From Nostoc sp. T09 (GTDB lineage: Bacteria; Cyanobacteriota; Cyanobacteriia; Cyanobacteriales; Nostocaceae), in the NCBI RefSeq assembly GCF_002154695.1, contig NZ_MTAV01000034.1, positions 1-64,000 of the forward strand: a stretch of 64,000 bases of DNA, read 5' to 3'. Shown one piece after another: positions 17,676 through 26,986 of the stretch (within the stretch, counting starts at the first letter, position 1; each line of letters begins with the position of its first letter). The notes under the pieces are model-generated. The model saw only the letters and a program-made list of their open reading frames with translations, was not told the origin of the DNA and searched no databases. The position numbers were made by a program, and so were the translations under genes.

Positions 17676-18548
17676 ATGATTAATGCTCAACTCGCTGCTC
17701 AATCTCACCCTAGCCACCAAACAATCGTCAAACTCTCAGAAACAGTCAGCTTCGGAGGAGAAGAAATAGTAATTATCGGTGGTCCCTGCACAGTTGAAAG
17801 CTTAGGGCAAATGCAGACAGTCGCGCAAAAGTTAGCTGCTGCACCTGTACAAGCTTTGCGTGGCGGCGTCTACAAACCTCGCACATCTCCTTACGCTTTC
17901 CAAGGAATGGGAGAAGAAGGACTGGAAATTTTGGCAGCGGTGCGATCGCGTTACAATATCCCAGTTGTGACTGAAGTTATGTCAATTGCCCAAATTGAAA
18001 TAGTTGCCGCCCATGCTGATATGCTGCAAATTGGTAGCCGTAATATGCAAAACTTCGATTTGCTCAAAGCTTTGGGACAAGCCGGCAAGCCGATACTACT
18101 CAAGCGAGGACTGGCGGCGACAATTGAAGAATTCGTCATGGCAGCCGAATATATTTTGAGCCACGGCAATCCTCATGTGGTACTCTGCGAACGAGGCATT
18201 CGTAGCTTTGATAATTATACTCGCAATGTGCTGGACTTAGGAGCCGTAGCTGCTCTCAAGCAAATCACTCATCTACCCGTGATTGTAGACCCATCCCATG
18301 CTGTAGGTAAAAGGGAATTAGTAGCACCTATGGCTAGAGCTGCTGTTGCTTGTGGGGCAGATGGATTAATTATAGAGTGTCACCCAGAACCAGAAAAATC
18401 TGTTTCCGATGCACGTCAAGCACTATCTTTAGAAGATATGGTGAATCTAGTTAATAGTTTAAAGCCTGTAGCCGCAGCAGTTGGGCGGAATATCTCAGAA
18501 TCAATCGGGGTGGGTTTAAAACCTGCCCCGATTTTTTGTGCTGCTTAA
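17676..18548 (+). CDS. aroF: 3-deoxy-7-phosphoheptulonate (DAHP) synthase, type I beta
   Basis: A 290-residue enzyme condensing phosphoenolpyruvate and erythrose 4-phosphate, the first step of the shikimate pathway to Phe, Tyr and Trp. Motifs: GGPCTVES (metal-binding Cys) near residue 35, KPRTSPYAFQG near 67, IGSRNMQN, LLKRGL, CERGIRSF, PVIVDPSHAVGKRE (metal-binding His), IIECHPEP (Glu) and SVSDARQALS (Asp). It is the short beta form with neither an N-terminal ferredoxin-like/ACT domain nor a fused chorismate mutase, so no allosteric site is visible. AAGGAG at 17661-17666 supports the ATG at 17676. The two upstream attenuators suggest that control is by leader transcription. A weak hairpin at 18583-18612 follows the stop. 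Confidence 0.96.
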   Translation: MINAQLAAQSHPSHQTIVKLSETVSFGGEEIVIIGGPCTVESLGQMQTVAQKLAAAPVQALRGGVYKPRTSPYAFQGMGEEGLEILAAVRSRYNIPVVTEVMSIAQIEIVAAHADMLQIGSRNMQNFDLLKALGQAGKPILLKRGLAATIEEFVMAAEYILSHGNPHVVLCERGIRSFDNYTRNVLDLGAVAALKQITHLPVIVDPSHAVGKRELVAPMARAAVACGADGLIIECHPEPEKSVSDARQALSLEDMVNLVNSLKPVAAAVGRNISESIGVGLKPAPIFCAA

Positions 18549-19595
18549 ATTTTGCTGCCAAGCGATGTTTGAAAATATTAATTTTAGAGGCATAGGATGC
18601 TATGTCTCTAAATTGTGTCTAGATTTTACTGAGTATAAAGACTTAAACCACCGCTTTTCTTCATCTTGGCATTATCATCTGTTGTGCCTTTTGAAGAAAT
18701 AGTATCCTTGTGAACTTATAACTCTCAATCCTGCGCAATTTTCAATATAGCAATTGGATTATTGCGATCGCAGTCTGTATTACCAAGTAGGTATGCTAAC
18801 CGATTTCTACAGTTTGAAGAGCATGATGCTTTAGTTAACCTGCCTTTCCAAAAATTCTGCCATTAGCATTAAATCATAAAGCACAGTTCGCTTGCCTATT
18901 CCTAGCCTAGCGCCAAGATATAGCACTACGGATGAGTTTTGCTGTCTTGCATAGCCACTAAAAGATTGAAAGCGTATCAATAAAATACAAAGCAGCACTA
19001 AATACTTTGCCTTACAGGCAATTTATAGAGATTTCATCATTCTAAAGATAGGGAATTGATTTAAGCTTGGTCAAATAAACTATTCTTTATCCTAGCTTCA
19101 CAGATAATTGTAATTTTTTAATTAGCCTTTGTATAATCTAGAATTTCCTGATGATGCTTTAAATACTTGAAGTATTGAAGGGTGTATTTTATTTACTGTG
19201 CTACAACAGAATGAACGTCAGTCATGCTATTCATAGATATTGGTGTTGTAATTACCTGTATAATAGCTGCTTTTTATACTTTCAAGCTTAAAATACTGAC
19301 TTAATATTTTCTTGATAAAACCAGACATTATACTTAAAAGACTTAGTATTTGAGGTATTAGCAAGACTTTATACGAACTTTATGGACTAATGTATTGTTT
19401 TTACAATTACTTTATGTAAGTCCAGAGGAAATACTTAGATAATAAAAATATCTGAAACAATGAGGTTAACATGTCCTTGTTATTGCTAGTAATAGCAAAT
19501 ACAAATAAGCAAGTGAATGTTTACTACCACCCGAAAAGCTAATGTTTGCACCTCATTAGGACAGTTTGCAGATAGCAAAAACCTAGTAATTCTGG
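18549..19595. other. Long intergenic region, no gene seen
   Basis: About 1 kb of AT-rich sequence with stops in all frames. The only structure noted is an imperfect hairpin at 18583-18612 (TTTAGAGG-CATAG pairing with CTATG-TCTCTAAA) just after the DAHP synthase gene. It has no T tract. One GCGATCGC lies near 18766. Confidence 0.6.
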
Positions 19596-19607
19596 ATGGA
19601 GAAAATT

Positions 19608-20273
19608 ATGAATTTCAAATCAATAGGCTTAGGAATAGCTTTGACTTGTGGCACATTAACCTTAGGTAGCACTGTTGGTGTATCACAGGCTCAAGCGGCT
19701 ACAGTGGGAAGTGCAAATTTCGCGGGACTTTTGAGTTTTAAGAATCAATCTCAGGTTAATCCGGATACTGAAACACTATATTTCAGTAATCCAGGAAATG
19801 TTTTGAAAGCTAAGGGTATATTTGCTGGTTCCACTACTGTTACCATAGGCACTGGCAACCCCTATAGCCTGCTATTGAATAAAATTTCCAACTCCAGCCC
19901 TACATCAGCTCTATACACAGCAAATTTAGCTTCCATAACTGACCCATTCCTTACTTTTAGTAATGGGATAAAGTTTCAAGTAACTGGCATATCCAACTTT
20001 CTGAGAACGACCAATTCGGACACTACGAGCATTAGTAACCTTTCGATCGCTGGAAAATTCTACAATGGTGTAAATGCCATAGCTGATGGAGCTATCACTG
20101 CACAACAGAAAGATGGTGATCTGGATAATGTTGGCAGTTATTCATACAGCATAGTTGCTAAAGATGTTCCTGAACCTTTAACTATCTTAGGTTCAGCAAC
20201 GGCTTTAGGATTTGGCACTGTCTTGAAGAAGAAATACGCCAAAAAGCAGAGTAAAGAAAAGGTAATGGCTTAA
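19608..20273 (+). CDS. PEP-CTERM sorting-domain exported protein
   Basis: About 221 residues from the preferred ATG at 19608 (MNFKSIGLG); GGAG at 19598-19601 is correctly spaced for it, whereas the ATG at 19596 lies over that site. It has an N-terminal signal peptide with likely cleavage after AQA, a beta-rich Ser/Thr/Asn-rich middle, and a C-terminal PEP-CTERM tripartite signal: VPEP, a hydrophobic helix (LTILGSATALGFGTVL) and a basic tail (KKKYAKK). Such proteins are processed by exosortase and are linked to extracellular polysaccharide. No exosortase gene lies in the window. It stands alone between long non-coding stretches. Confidence 0.9.
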   Translation: MNFKSIGLGIALTCGTLTLGSTVGVSQAQAATVGSANFAGLLSFKNQSQVNPDTETLYFSNPGNVLKAKGIFAGSTTVTIGTGNPYSLLLNKISNSSPTSALYTANLASITDPFLTFSNGIKFQVTGISNFLRTTNSDTTSISNLSIAGKFYNGVNAIADGAITAQQKDGDLDNVGSYSYSIVAKDVPEPLTILGSATALGFGTVLKKKYAKKQSKEKVMA

Positions 20274-20936
20274 TCACCTTTTCAAGAACTGTCCTTAAGC
20301 ATACTGAAACGCTGGTTGAATATCTAGCTTTTTGCTTGTTGCATCTAACCATTTATTTATCTACCCAAACAAATAGTACCCTTAGTCTCTCAACAGAGCT
20401 TAAGAGTAGCGATTGAGTTCCCTATTTGGTATTAGTACAAAATTTCCCCAGATTATTATATTGTTATCAGGTTTATCCAGGTGTTACCAGCAAATGATTC
20501 AATTCTTCACAAATATGAAATGTTGTACTAAACCATCATTCAATAAATTATGAAGTACAAGGTGCATTTTTCTAAAGCTTATTCACCCAGCGTAAAAATT
20601 AGCTAAATCTAGAAGGAATTAGAAAATTTGAAGTTTGAATTATGTTAATTCATTAGACCCATCAAAAAATTAACTTAGTAAAAAAATAGAAGATAAAATT
20701 TTATTGTTATACGTCTTTGTATTTCAGCTATATAACTTTAGCGGATTGTACAGCATAATAAATCATGCTGACGCTCAAAATTTGAAAATCCTATTTTAGT
20801 TGTCTAAACCATTATCAACTTTGAAAAGACCTGATAGCTAAGTTGATTGAAGCCATATGAGCAATCTTTAAAACTCTTGTACAAACCGGGTTATAAATTT
20901 CTGGACAAGTCTATTAAGCATCTAGAATTATTGCCG
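20274..20936. other. Intergenic region, nothing recognised
   Basis: About 660 AT-rich bases between convergent genes. No coding frame, strong hairpin or repeat family was recognised. Confidence 0.55.
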
Positions 20937-21299
20937 TCATCGATGAGGCTTGCTAGCTAACGAAGCACTACCAAGAAAACTGGACAAACCCACTAGCATC
21001 CAGCCTAAACAGATATGCTTTCGTGACTGCCAATCCTCTTGCTTGCTGATTATCTCTGATTTGGTATTAGTATCGATAATTTCTAGCCCCCAACATCCCA
21101 GCGCACTTATCCCGAAAAGGCTAGCAATCAAGACAGAGGAAATTGTGATTGTTTCTAGAATGCGATCGCCCAGAGTTTGTTGTATGATAAAACGCTTGAC
21201 AGCACGGCGATTCTGAATCATAGCCAACTCAACTTTGTCTACAGGCTTTATATACTTTTGTTGAGTCGGATGAGCAGCAATTTGTTTGTTATTAACCAT
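20937..21299 (-). CDS. Small two-helix membrane protein, hypothetical
   Basis: A 120-residue protein with two hydrophobic segments, about residues 48-70 (ITISSVLIASLFGISALG) and 97-114 (LGWMLVGLSSFLGSASLA). A basic N-terminal part comes first (KVELAMIQNRRAVKRF). AAGGTGG lies about six bases before the ATG on the minus strand, supporting this start. I do not recognise a family. The order of charges suggests both termini are cytoplasmic. Confidence 0.6.
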   Translation of the reverse strand: MVNNKQIAAHPTQQKYIKPVDKVELAMIQNRRAVKRFIIQQTLGDRILETITISSVLIASLFGISALGCWGLEIIDTNTKSEIISKQEDWQSRKHICLGWMLVGLSSFLGSASLASKPHR

Positions 21300-22128
21300 T
21301 TGTTTCCACCTTTGTGTGTTTCTAGGGTTTCAATGTAAACAGCGGAATCTAACCGCTTATTTGATTTAAAGGACATGAACTCTAGATGGCTTTTATATCT
21401 TGGCTTCTGTGAACTAGAATCTGTTGAAAGCAGTACAAAGAAATACCTCTTTATTGTAAAAAAATCTTGTTATTTAAGTAAGCTTTTTATTAAGCTGCGA
21501 TGGAAATTGTAGGATAAATACTGTTATATTGTATTTCATTAAGGCTTTGAAACTTACCTAAAAATTTTATAAAGTATCAGCATAGCTGGCACTACATTCT
21601 CCAGATAGATAATTATAAATTGTTGTGCACCACTGCTATTCTTTTTTATAAAAGAAAATAAGTAGTTACACACTACCCCTAAGAGGATGTTTGAAAAGTC
21701 CTGCTGTCGGTAGCAAAACGTTTGTAGATCCCCCTAAATCCCCCTTAAAAAGGGGGACTTTGAGTCCAGTTTCCCCCCTTGAAAAGGGGGGTAGGGGGGA
21801 TCTAAATGTGCTTAAAAACACTACAAACCACTTTTCAAACAACCTCTAAATGTTTTGGTTCATTGTTTGCAAAAACCAAGCTAGTACCTCACCTAAAAGG
21901 CTTGATTTGCTCTTCCCATTGATTCATTTATGACTTTGTTTCATATTTATTCTGTAAAAGCAGCATCTGGTCACTACCTCGCATTCTTATACCAGATGAA
22001 CAGACACACATGAGTCATACCGAAGCCGTAGATTTCGGTCATGCTGCTTTGATGCTCAAGCTGTTACACTCAACAATGGCGATCGCAGTGCACAATAAAG
22101 ACAAATAAGAGCGATTTTTAGCGCCACC
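21300..22128. other. Intergenic region with a MITE-like element
   Basis: About 830 bases between divergent genes. Bases 21682-21847 are a repeat with inverted ends, listed separately. The remainder is AT-rich without coding frames. One GCGATCGC lies near 22079, just before the kinase gene. Confidence 0.65.
21682..21847. repeat. 166-bp MITE-like element
   Basis: The ends are AGAGGATGTTTGAAAAGT (21682-21699) and ACTTTTCAAACAACCTCT (21830-21847), inverted repeats with one mismatch in 18. Inside is a second inverted pair built of C and G runs (TAGATCCCCCTAAATCCCCC against GGGGGGATCTA) and a CCCCCTTAAAAAGGGGG hairpin. It has no coding frame. A single copy of one end motif (ACAAACAACCTCTAAGA) occurs near 39050. 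It would depend on a transposase elsewhere. Confidence 0.85.
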
Positions 22129-23274
22129 ATGAGCTACTGCCTTAATCCCCGTTGCCCAAAACCGGAAAATTCTGATGATGTCAAGTTTTGCCTGACTTGT
22201 GGAGCTAAGTTACTCCTTAAAGAACGTTACCGCGCTATTAAACCTATAGGGCAAGGTGGTTTTGGTAGAACTTTCTTGGCTGTAGATGAGGATAAACCCT
22301 CGAAACCGCGTTGTGTGATTAAGCAATTTTACCCCCAAGCCCAAGGCACTAATACTGTGCAAAAAGCTGTAGAGCTATTTACCCAAGAAGCCGTGCAGTT
22401 GGATGAATTAGGCAAACATCCCCAAATTCCAGAACTACTGGCATATTTTACTCAAGAAGACCGACAGTATCTTGTACAAGAATTTATCGATGGAAAAAAC
22501 TTAGCGCAGGAATCGGTAGAGCAAGGTGCTTTCAGTGAAGTACAAATACGGCAGTTGCTCAATGATTTATTGCCAGTATTGCAATTTTGCCATTCTAAAC
22601 AAGTAATTCACCGCGATATTAAACCCGAAAATATTATTTTACGTGCAAGCGATCGCAAATTAGTTTTAGTAGATTTTGGTGCTTCTAAATCTGCGACCAG
22701 CACCGCCCTTAACCGAACTGGTACAAGTATCGGTAGCCCAGAATATGTCGCCCCAGAACAAATTAGAGGACGGGCAATTTTTGCCAGTGATATCTACAGC
22801 TTGGGTGCTACTTGTATTCGGTTATTAACTGAGCGATCGCCTTTTGATTCTTATGATATTAATAATGATGCTTGGATTTGGCAGCAGTACTTAAAAACCC
22901 CTTCAGGTAATGAGTTGAGCCGCATTCTCAACAAGATGCTAGAAAGTATCCCCATTCGTCGCTATCAAACAGCCGATGAAGTTCTCAATGATCTGCAAAA
23001 GTCGCCATTAGCGTCTACACCAGCCATATCAGCCAAGCCTGTTACTATTTCGCCATCTACACCTCAACCTGCTGGAAACAGCAAATCTCACAGTCAAATT
23101 GATCAAGAATTAGAGGAGATGAAAACTCAATTTCTTGGCGGCGTTAAGCCTCAAAAAAATTCAATTAAACCGCCAAATCCAACTTCTCAAACTCCTAGTA
23201 AAAGCATCATAGATGATGAGCTAGAAGAATTAAAAGCCAAATATCTTGGAAATAATAACACACCAAATCAATGA
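22129..23274 (+). CDS. Zinc-ribbon Ser/Thr protein kinase
   Basis: A 381-residue eukaryote-type kinase. An N-terminal zinc ribbon (C4...C9 and CLTCG) covers residues 1-30. The kinase domain spans about 33-290, with glycine loop GQGGFGRTF, catalytic HRDIKPEN, DFGAS and an APE-like PEYVAPEQ. A Ser/Pro-rich tail contains two copies of a motif of the form IDxELEEMKTQFLGG / IDDELEELKAKYLGN, probably a short binding repeat. This is a common cyanobacterial architecture. No transmembrane helix is evident, so the kinase is probably soluble. The substrate is unknown. Confidence 0.93.
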   Translation: MSYCLNPRCPKPENSDDVKFCLTCGAKLLLKERYRAIKPIGQGGFGRTFLAVDEDKPSKPRCVIKQFYPQAQGTNTVQKAVELFTQEAVQLDELGKHPQIPELLAYFTQEDRQYLVQEFIDGKNLAQESVEQGAFSEVQIRQLLNDLLPVLQFCHSKQVIHRDIKPENIILRASDRKLVLVDFGASKSATSTALNRTGTSIGSPEYVAPEQIRGRAIFASDIYSLGATCIRLLTERSPFDSYDINNDAWIWQQYLKTPSGNELSRILNKMLESIPIRRYQTADEVLNDLQKSPLASTPAISAKPVTISPSTPQPAGNSKSHSQIDQELEEMKTQFLGGVKPQKNSIKPPNPTSQTPSKSIIDDELEELKAKYLGNNNTPNQ

Positions 23275-23400
23275 GAACTACAGATAAAAAAGTTTCTATT
23301 ACATCATACATCTTGAAAATCTGTTCTCGATGCTTCAAAGAAATATCATATTCCACAAACAAATTGAGAAGTTAGGAGTTTCAAATATACTAATCTAAGT

Positions 23401-23814
23401 ATGGCGCGAGATTTATTCCATGACATTGTTAGATCAGCCCTAGAAAAAGACGGGTGGACAATTACAGACGACCCGTTAAGTATTCGTTGTGGTGGTGTAG
23501 ACGTGCAAATTGATTTAGGTGCAGAACGCCTCATTGCCGCCGAAAAAGCCGGGGAGAAAATAGCAGTTGAAATCAAAAGTTTCGCTAGTGCCTCAAAAAT
23601 ATCAGAATTTCATACAGCCTTGGGGCAATTTATCAACTATCGTTTTGCCCTGCGGACAGAAGATCCAGAACGAATTTTATATTTGGCAGTCCCTTCTTTA
23701 ATTTATAACGATTTTTTTAGCTTGCCCTTTACCCAAACAGTAGTACAGGAAACTAAACTTCTACTGCTGATTTACAACATTGAAACGGAGGAAATAGTGC
23801 AATGGCTAAATTAG
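23401..23814 (+). CDS. xisH: XisH-family protein
   Basis: A 137-residue protein matching XisH, one of two accessory proteins known to be needed with XisF for excision of the fdxN element during heterocyst development in Anabaena. It has a restriction-endonuclease-like core (IDLGAERLIAAEK, then VEIKSF carrying the ExK motif). It overlaps xisI by 13 bases, the normal arrangement. No XisF-type recombinase or nif gene is in the window, so this is probably one of the many dispersed xisHI pairs rather than the fdxN locus itself. Confidence 0.9.
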   Translation: MARDLFHDIVRSALEKDGWTITDDPLSIRCGGVDVQIDLGAERLIAAEKAGEKIAVEIKSFASASKISEFHTALGQFINYRFALRTEDPERILYLAVPSLIYNDFFSLPFTQTVVQETKLLLLIYNIETEEIVQWLN

Positions 23815-24137
23815 ATCAATATCGGCTGATAATTCAGCAATTACTGGACAAATATGCACAGTATAAACCTAGTTATGGCGATGTAGACGTCGAGCCGATA
23901 TTTGATACACAACGTGACCACTACCAAATTATCAGCGTTGGTTGGAATCAACAAAAACGAGTTTATGGCCCTATCATGCACCTGGATATCAAAAATGAAA
24001 AGATCTGGATTCAGCAAAATACTACTGAAGTAGACATCGCTACGGAATTAATAGAAATGGGTGTACTTAAACAGGATATTGTCATTGGCTTTCACACACC
24101 AAAAATGCGGCAACTGACTAGTTTTGCTGTGGAATAA
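23802..24137 (+). CDS. xisI: XisI-family protein
   Basis: A 111-residue partner of XisH. Typical features are the start MAKLDQYRLIIQQLL, the central DTQRDHYQIISVGWNQQKRVYG and the C-terminal IGFHTPKMRQ. It is translationally coupled to xisH by a 13-base overlap. It may assist or restrain the XisH nuclease-like fold. The pair's role outside fdxN excision is unknown. Confidence 0.92.
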   Translation: MAKLDQYRLIIQQLLDKYAQYKPSYGDVDVEPIFDTQRDHYQIISVGWNQQKRVYGPIMHLDIKNEKIWIQQNTTEVDIATELIEMGVLKQDIVIGFHTPKMRQLTSFAVE

Positions 24138-24161
24138 TATTTGTGTCTTTATGTTTATGAC

Positions 24162-24191
24162 AAAAAAAGTGACTCTAATATCTAGAGTCAC
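24162..24191 (-). terminator. Terminator of gnd
   Basis: Read on the minus strand, GTGACTCTA-(GATAT)-TAGAGTCAC forms a 9-bp stem (24169-24191) followed by seven Ts (24162-24168 complement). It lies between the convergent xisI and gnd genes and serves gnd. The plus strand has no T tract, so xisI is not clearly terminated by it. Confidence 0.85.
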
Positions 24192-24229
24192 CAGCAAATA
24201 ATCTAAGAATTTAGAAAAGCGAAAGTTGA

Positions 24230-25660
24230 TTATTTCTCAGCTTCAGCAATGGGAACCCACTCAGTGTGGAAGCTTCCAGGCTTATCAGTACGCAGGTAGG
24301 TATGCGCGCCGAAGTAGTCGCGTTGTGCTTGAGTCAAGTTTTGAGGCAAGCGATCGCGGCGATAGCTGTCAAAATAATCTAAAGATGCACTAAATGCTGG
24401 GACTGGAATTCCCAATTTGGCGGCTGTTGCTATCACTTCCCGCCAAGCGGTTTGTCTGTCGAGAATTGTTTGCTTAAATTCCGGGGCCAATAGCAAGTTA
24501 GGCAATGCTGGATTTTCGTTAAAAGCCTTCTTAATCTTATTCAAGAAGCCAGCGCGAATAATACAGCCACCTTTCCAAATCCGCGCCATTTCGCTCAGGT
24601 TCAAATTCCAATTATATGTTTTTGAAGCTGTAGATAGCAGTGCCATCCCTTGAGCGTAAGAACAGATTTTTGAGCAATAGAGAGCATCCCGTACCTTGTT
24701 AACAAAGTCTTTGACCTGCCCATCATACTTACCACTAGGCCCTGTCAAAATCTTGGATGCGGCTACCCGTTCGTCTTTAATCGAAGAGATAATCCGGGCA
24801 TTAACTGCGGCTGTGATGGTGGGAATCGAAACACCCAATTCCAATGCAGTCTGCACAGTCCAGCGTCCGGTTCCCTTTTGGCCTGCGGCGTCAACAATTA
24901 AATCGACTAAGGGTAAATTTGTTTCTGGGTCAATGTAGGGGAAAATATTGGAGGTAATCTCAATCAAAAATGAATTGAGTTCGTCGGTGGTGTTCCATTC
25001 AGTGAACACTTCATGCAGTTGATTGTGGTCAAGTCCAGCAGCACTTTTCAGCAAATCGTAGGCTTCAGCAATTAGCTGCATATCGCCGTACTCAATGCCG
25101 TTGTGTACCATTTTGACGTAGTGACCAGAACCACCAGGTCCAATGTAGGTTACGCAAGGGCCGTCATCGACTTGAGCAGCAATTTTGTTAAAAATTGGTG
25201 ATAGATACTCATAGGAGCTTTGTGTACCTCCAGGCATTAGTGATGGGCCATTCAAAGCACCTTCTTCGCCACCACTGACGCCCATACCGAGAAACCGCAA
25301 CCCAGCGGGTTCTAATTCTTGGGTGCGTCGTTCTGTATCTTCAAACCAAGAGTTACCACCGTCGATAATGATATCGCCTTCATCTAGCAATGGTTTGAGT
25401 TGAGCAATCACCGCATCGACTGGCTTACCAGCTTGCACCATCACTAATATTTTGCGAGGACGTTCTAGTGCAGCTACGAATTCTTCCAGGGTAAAGGCGG
25501 CTTTTACATTCCGTCCTGGCGCACGTTGCGCCATAAAGGCATCGGTTTTTTCTCTGGACCGGTTGTAAACTGCAATTGGGAAGCCATTACGCTCGACGTT
25601 TAGAGCGATATTTTCGCCCATAACGGCTAAACCAATCACACCAAAGCTTTGTAGTGTCAT
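24230..25660 (-). CDS. gnd: 6-phosphogluconate dehydrogenase, decarboxylating
   Basis: A 476-residue enzyme converting 6-phosphogluconate and NADP to ribulose 5-phosphate, CO2 and NADPH in the oxidative pentose phosphate pathway. In heterocystous cyanobacteria this is a main dark and heterocyst reductant source. It shows the N-terminal Rossmann motif GLAVMGENIA, the NRS..K NADP-binding region, GVSGGEEGA, GPGGSGHYVKMVHNGIEYGD with catalytic Lys and Glu, and the C-terminal substrate-binding tail DYFGAHTYLR. Full length and single-gene unit, with its own terminator. Confidence 0.97.
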   Translation of the reverse strand: MTLQSFGVIGLAVMGENIALNVERNGFPIAVYNRSREKTDAFMAQRAPGRNVKAAFTLEEFVAALERPRKILVMVQAGKPVDAVIAQLKPLLDEGDIIIDGGNSWFEDTERRTQELEPAGLRFLGMGVSGGEEGALNGPSLMPGGTQSSYEYLSPIFNKIAAQVDDGPCVTYIGPGGSGHYVKMVHNGIEYGDMQLIAEAYDLLKSAAGLDHNQLHEVFTEWNTTDELNSFLIEITSNIFPYIDPETNLPLVDLIVDAAGQKGTGRWTVQTALELGVSIPTITAAVNARIISSIKDERVAASKILTGPSGKYDGQVKDFVNKVRDALYCSKICSYAQGMALLSTASKTYNWNLNLSEMARIWKGGCIIRAGFLNKIKKAFNENPALPNLLLAPEFKQTILDRQTAWREVIATAAKLGIPVPAFSASLDYFDSYRRDRLPQNLTQAQRDYFGAHTYLRTDKPGSFHTEWVPIAEAEK

Positions 25661-25884
25661 AAACTATGTTTGGCTAACTCTTGCAGATCCTTTTATCTTT
25701 AGGGTAGTCCGAGATTTTCGCTTCTCTTCTAAAGAAGAGATTAAGAAAGAGTGAATCTAGACTGCAAAGATACACAACTAACATAGATAATTAGTTGTAA
25801 TTTGTATCTAAATCAACAATTGACTTGCAAAATTTGCAAAATTGAAATATCTAGTCAAAGGACACAGTAAGGAGTAACCAAATA

Positions 25885-26664
25885 ATGCTGGCATATGTCC
25901 TAGCTTTGGCGGTGGGCCTTGGAAGCTTAGCCATTTATTTAGCAGCTTTCTTCTTCCCAGAGATCCATCGCAAGAATGATTTTATTTGGAGCGGTATAGG
26001 GCTATTTTATGCTCTGATGTTATGGGTTTTTGCACAACGCATTAATGGCGGTCTTTTGCTGGGTCATGTGGCTAGTGTCGCACTTTTGGGTTGGTTTGGC
26101 TGGCAAACTTTCTCATTACGTCGGCAGGTAACACCACAGGCACAACAAACACAAGTGCCCAGTTCAGAGGCTGTAAAAACTTCAATTCAGCAACAGGTTA
26201 CTAAGTTGTCTCTACCAGAACGGCTGGCCCAGTTGCAAAAGGGTGTTGGTAATACCTTTAGTGGAGTAAAAGATAAATTCCAAAAAACTCCAAAAAAAGC
26301 ACCTGCAACATCCAAATCTAAAGCTCAGTCTCTGGTAGAAATTATCGACAACACTACTGCTACAACACAAACCCCAGTAGAAGAAGTAGTTACCACCGCT
26401 GATACCAACTCTCAAACTCCCATATCAGAAAAACCAACTGATGAGGTAGTCACCACTACTATCACGGCAGCGACAACTGAGAGTATCCCAGAAGTCATTC
26501 CACCAAATCCCCCATCTCCCGAATTGGTGGAAGCAGCACAAGCACATTCTGAGACTGAGAATAAAGAACCAATTCCTGTTGAGGAAATTGCGCCGGATGC
26601 GGTACTTGCTCCCCCAGCGGAAGCCCCACCAGATCAAATACCGCCAAACGATCAGGTGAGTTGA
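25885..26664 (+). CDS. Ycf66-family protein
   Basis: A 259-residue protein. The first 80 residues hold two or three hydrophobic segments (MLAYVLALAVGLGSLAIYLA, then a segment with FYALMLWVFAQRINGG, then VASVALLGWFGW) and end at LRRQ, matching the Ycf66 family of cyanobacteria and some plastids. The remaining 170 residues are low-complexity, rich in Thr, Pro, Glu and Gln, and probably disordered. AAGGAG lies about ten bases before the ATG. A thylakoid location is likely. The function of Ycf66 is not established. Confidence 0.88.
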   Translation: MLAYVLALAVGLGSLAIYLAAFFFPEIHRKNDFIWSGIGLFYALMLWVFAQRINGGLLLGHVASVALLGWFGWQTFSLRRQVTPQAQQTQVPSSEAVKTSIQQQVTKLSLPERLAQLQKGVGNTFSGVKDKFQKTPKKAPATSKSKAQSLVEIIDNTTATTQTPVEEVVTTADTNSQTPISEKPTDEVVTTTITAATTESIPEVIPPNPPSPELVEAAQAHSETENKEPIPVEEIAPDAVLAPPAEAPPDQIPPNDQVS

Positions 26665-26739
26665 ATCGAGTGAAACCCAGCATTAACTTAAGATGATGTT
26701 GGGTCTTAGAGCCTTCCACAAAATAAATGATTCAGCATC

Positions 26740-26868
26740 TGTCATTGCGAGCGAAATGAAATAAAGTGAAGCAATCACAAAACCCTTGCGATTGCTTCAT
26801 TCTGCTTCCCTTCGGGACGCTTCTCTACGAGAGGCTCCGCCAACGCGAACGCTCCATTCGCAATGACA
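26740..26868. repeat. 129-bp repeat with 11-bp inverted ends
   Basis: It is bounded by TGTCATTGCGA (26740-26750) and TCGCAATGACA (26858-26868), exact inverted repeats. The interior contains GAAGCAATCACAAAACCCTT / GCGATTGCTTC hairpin halves and CCCTTCGGG. This is a familiar style of dispersed non-coding repeat in filamentous cyanobacteria. Confidence 0.8.
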
Positions 26869-26986
26869 AATGTATATTCAATGTTTGGCAAGTCTCTACT
26901 GCTGAGGAATGGATAAATCAAATCATGTCTATCCCATTTTGAAGTTTAGACTTAATTGAATAAGCGATCGCCTCATACAAATCCTA

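Noticed and set aside
23401-24137. fdxN excision element
   Set aside because: xisH and xisI alone do not define it; no XisF recombinase, nif genes or element borders are visible.
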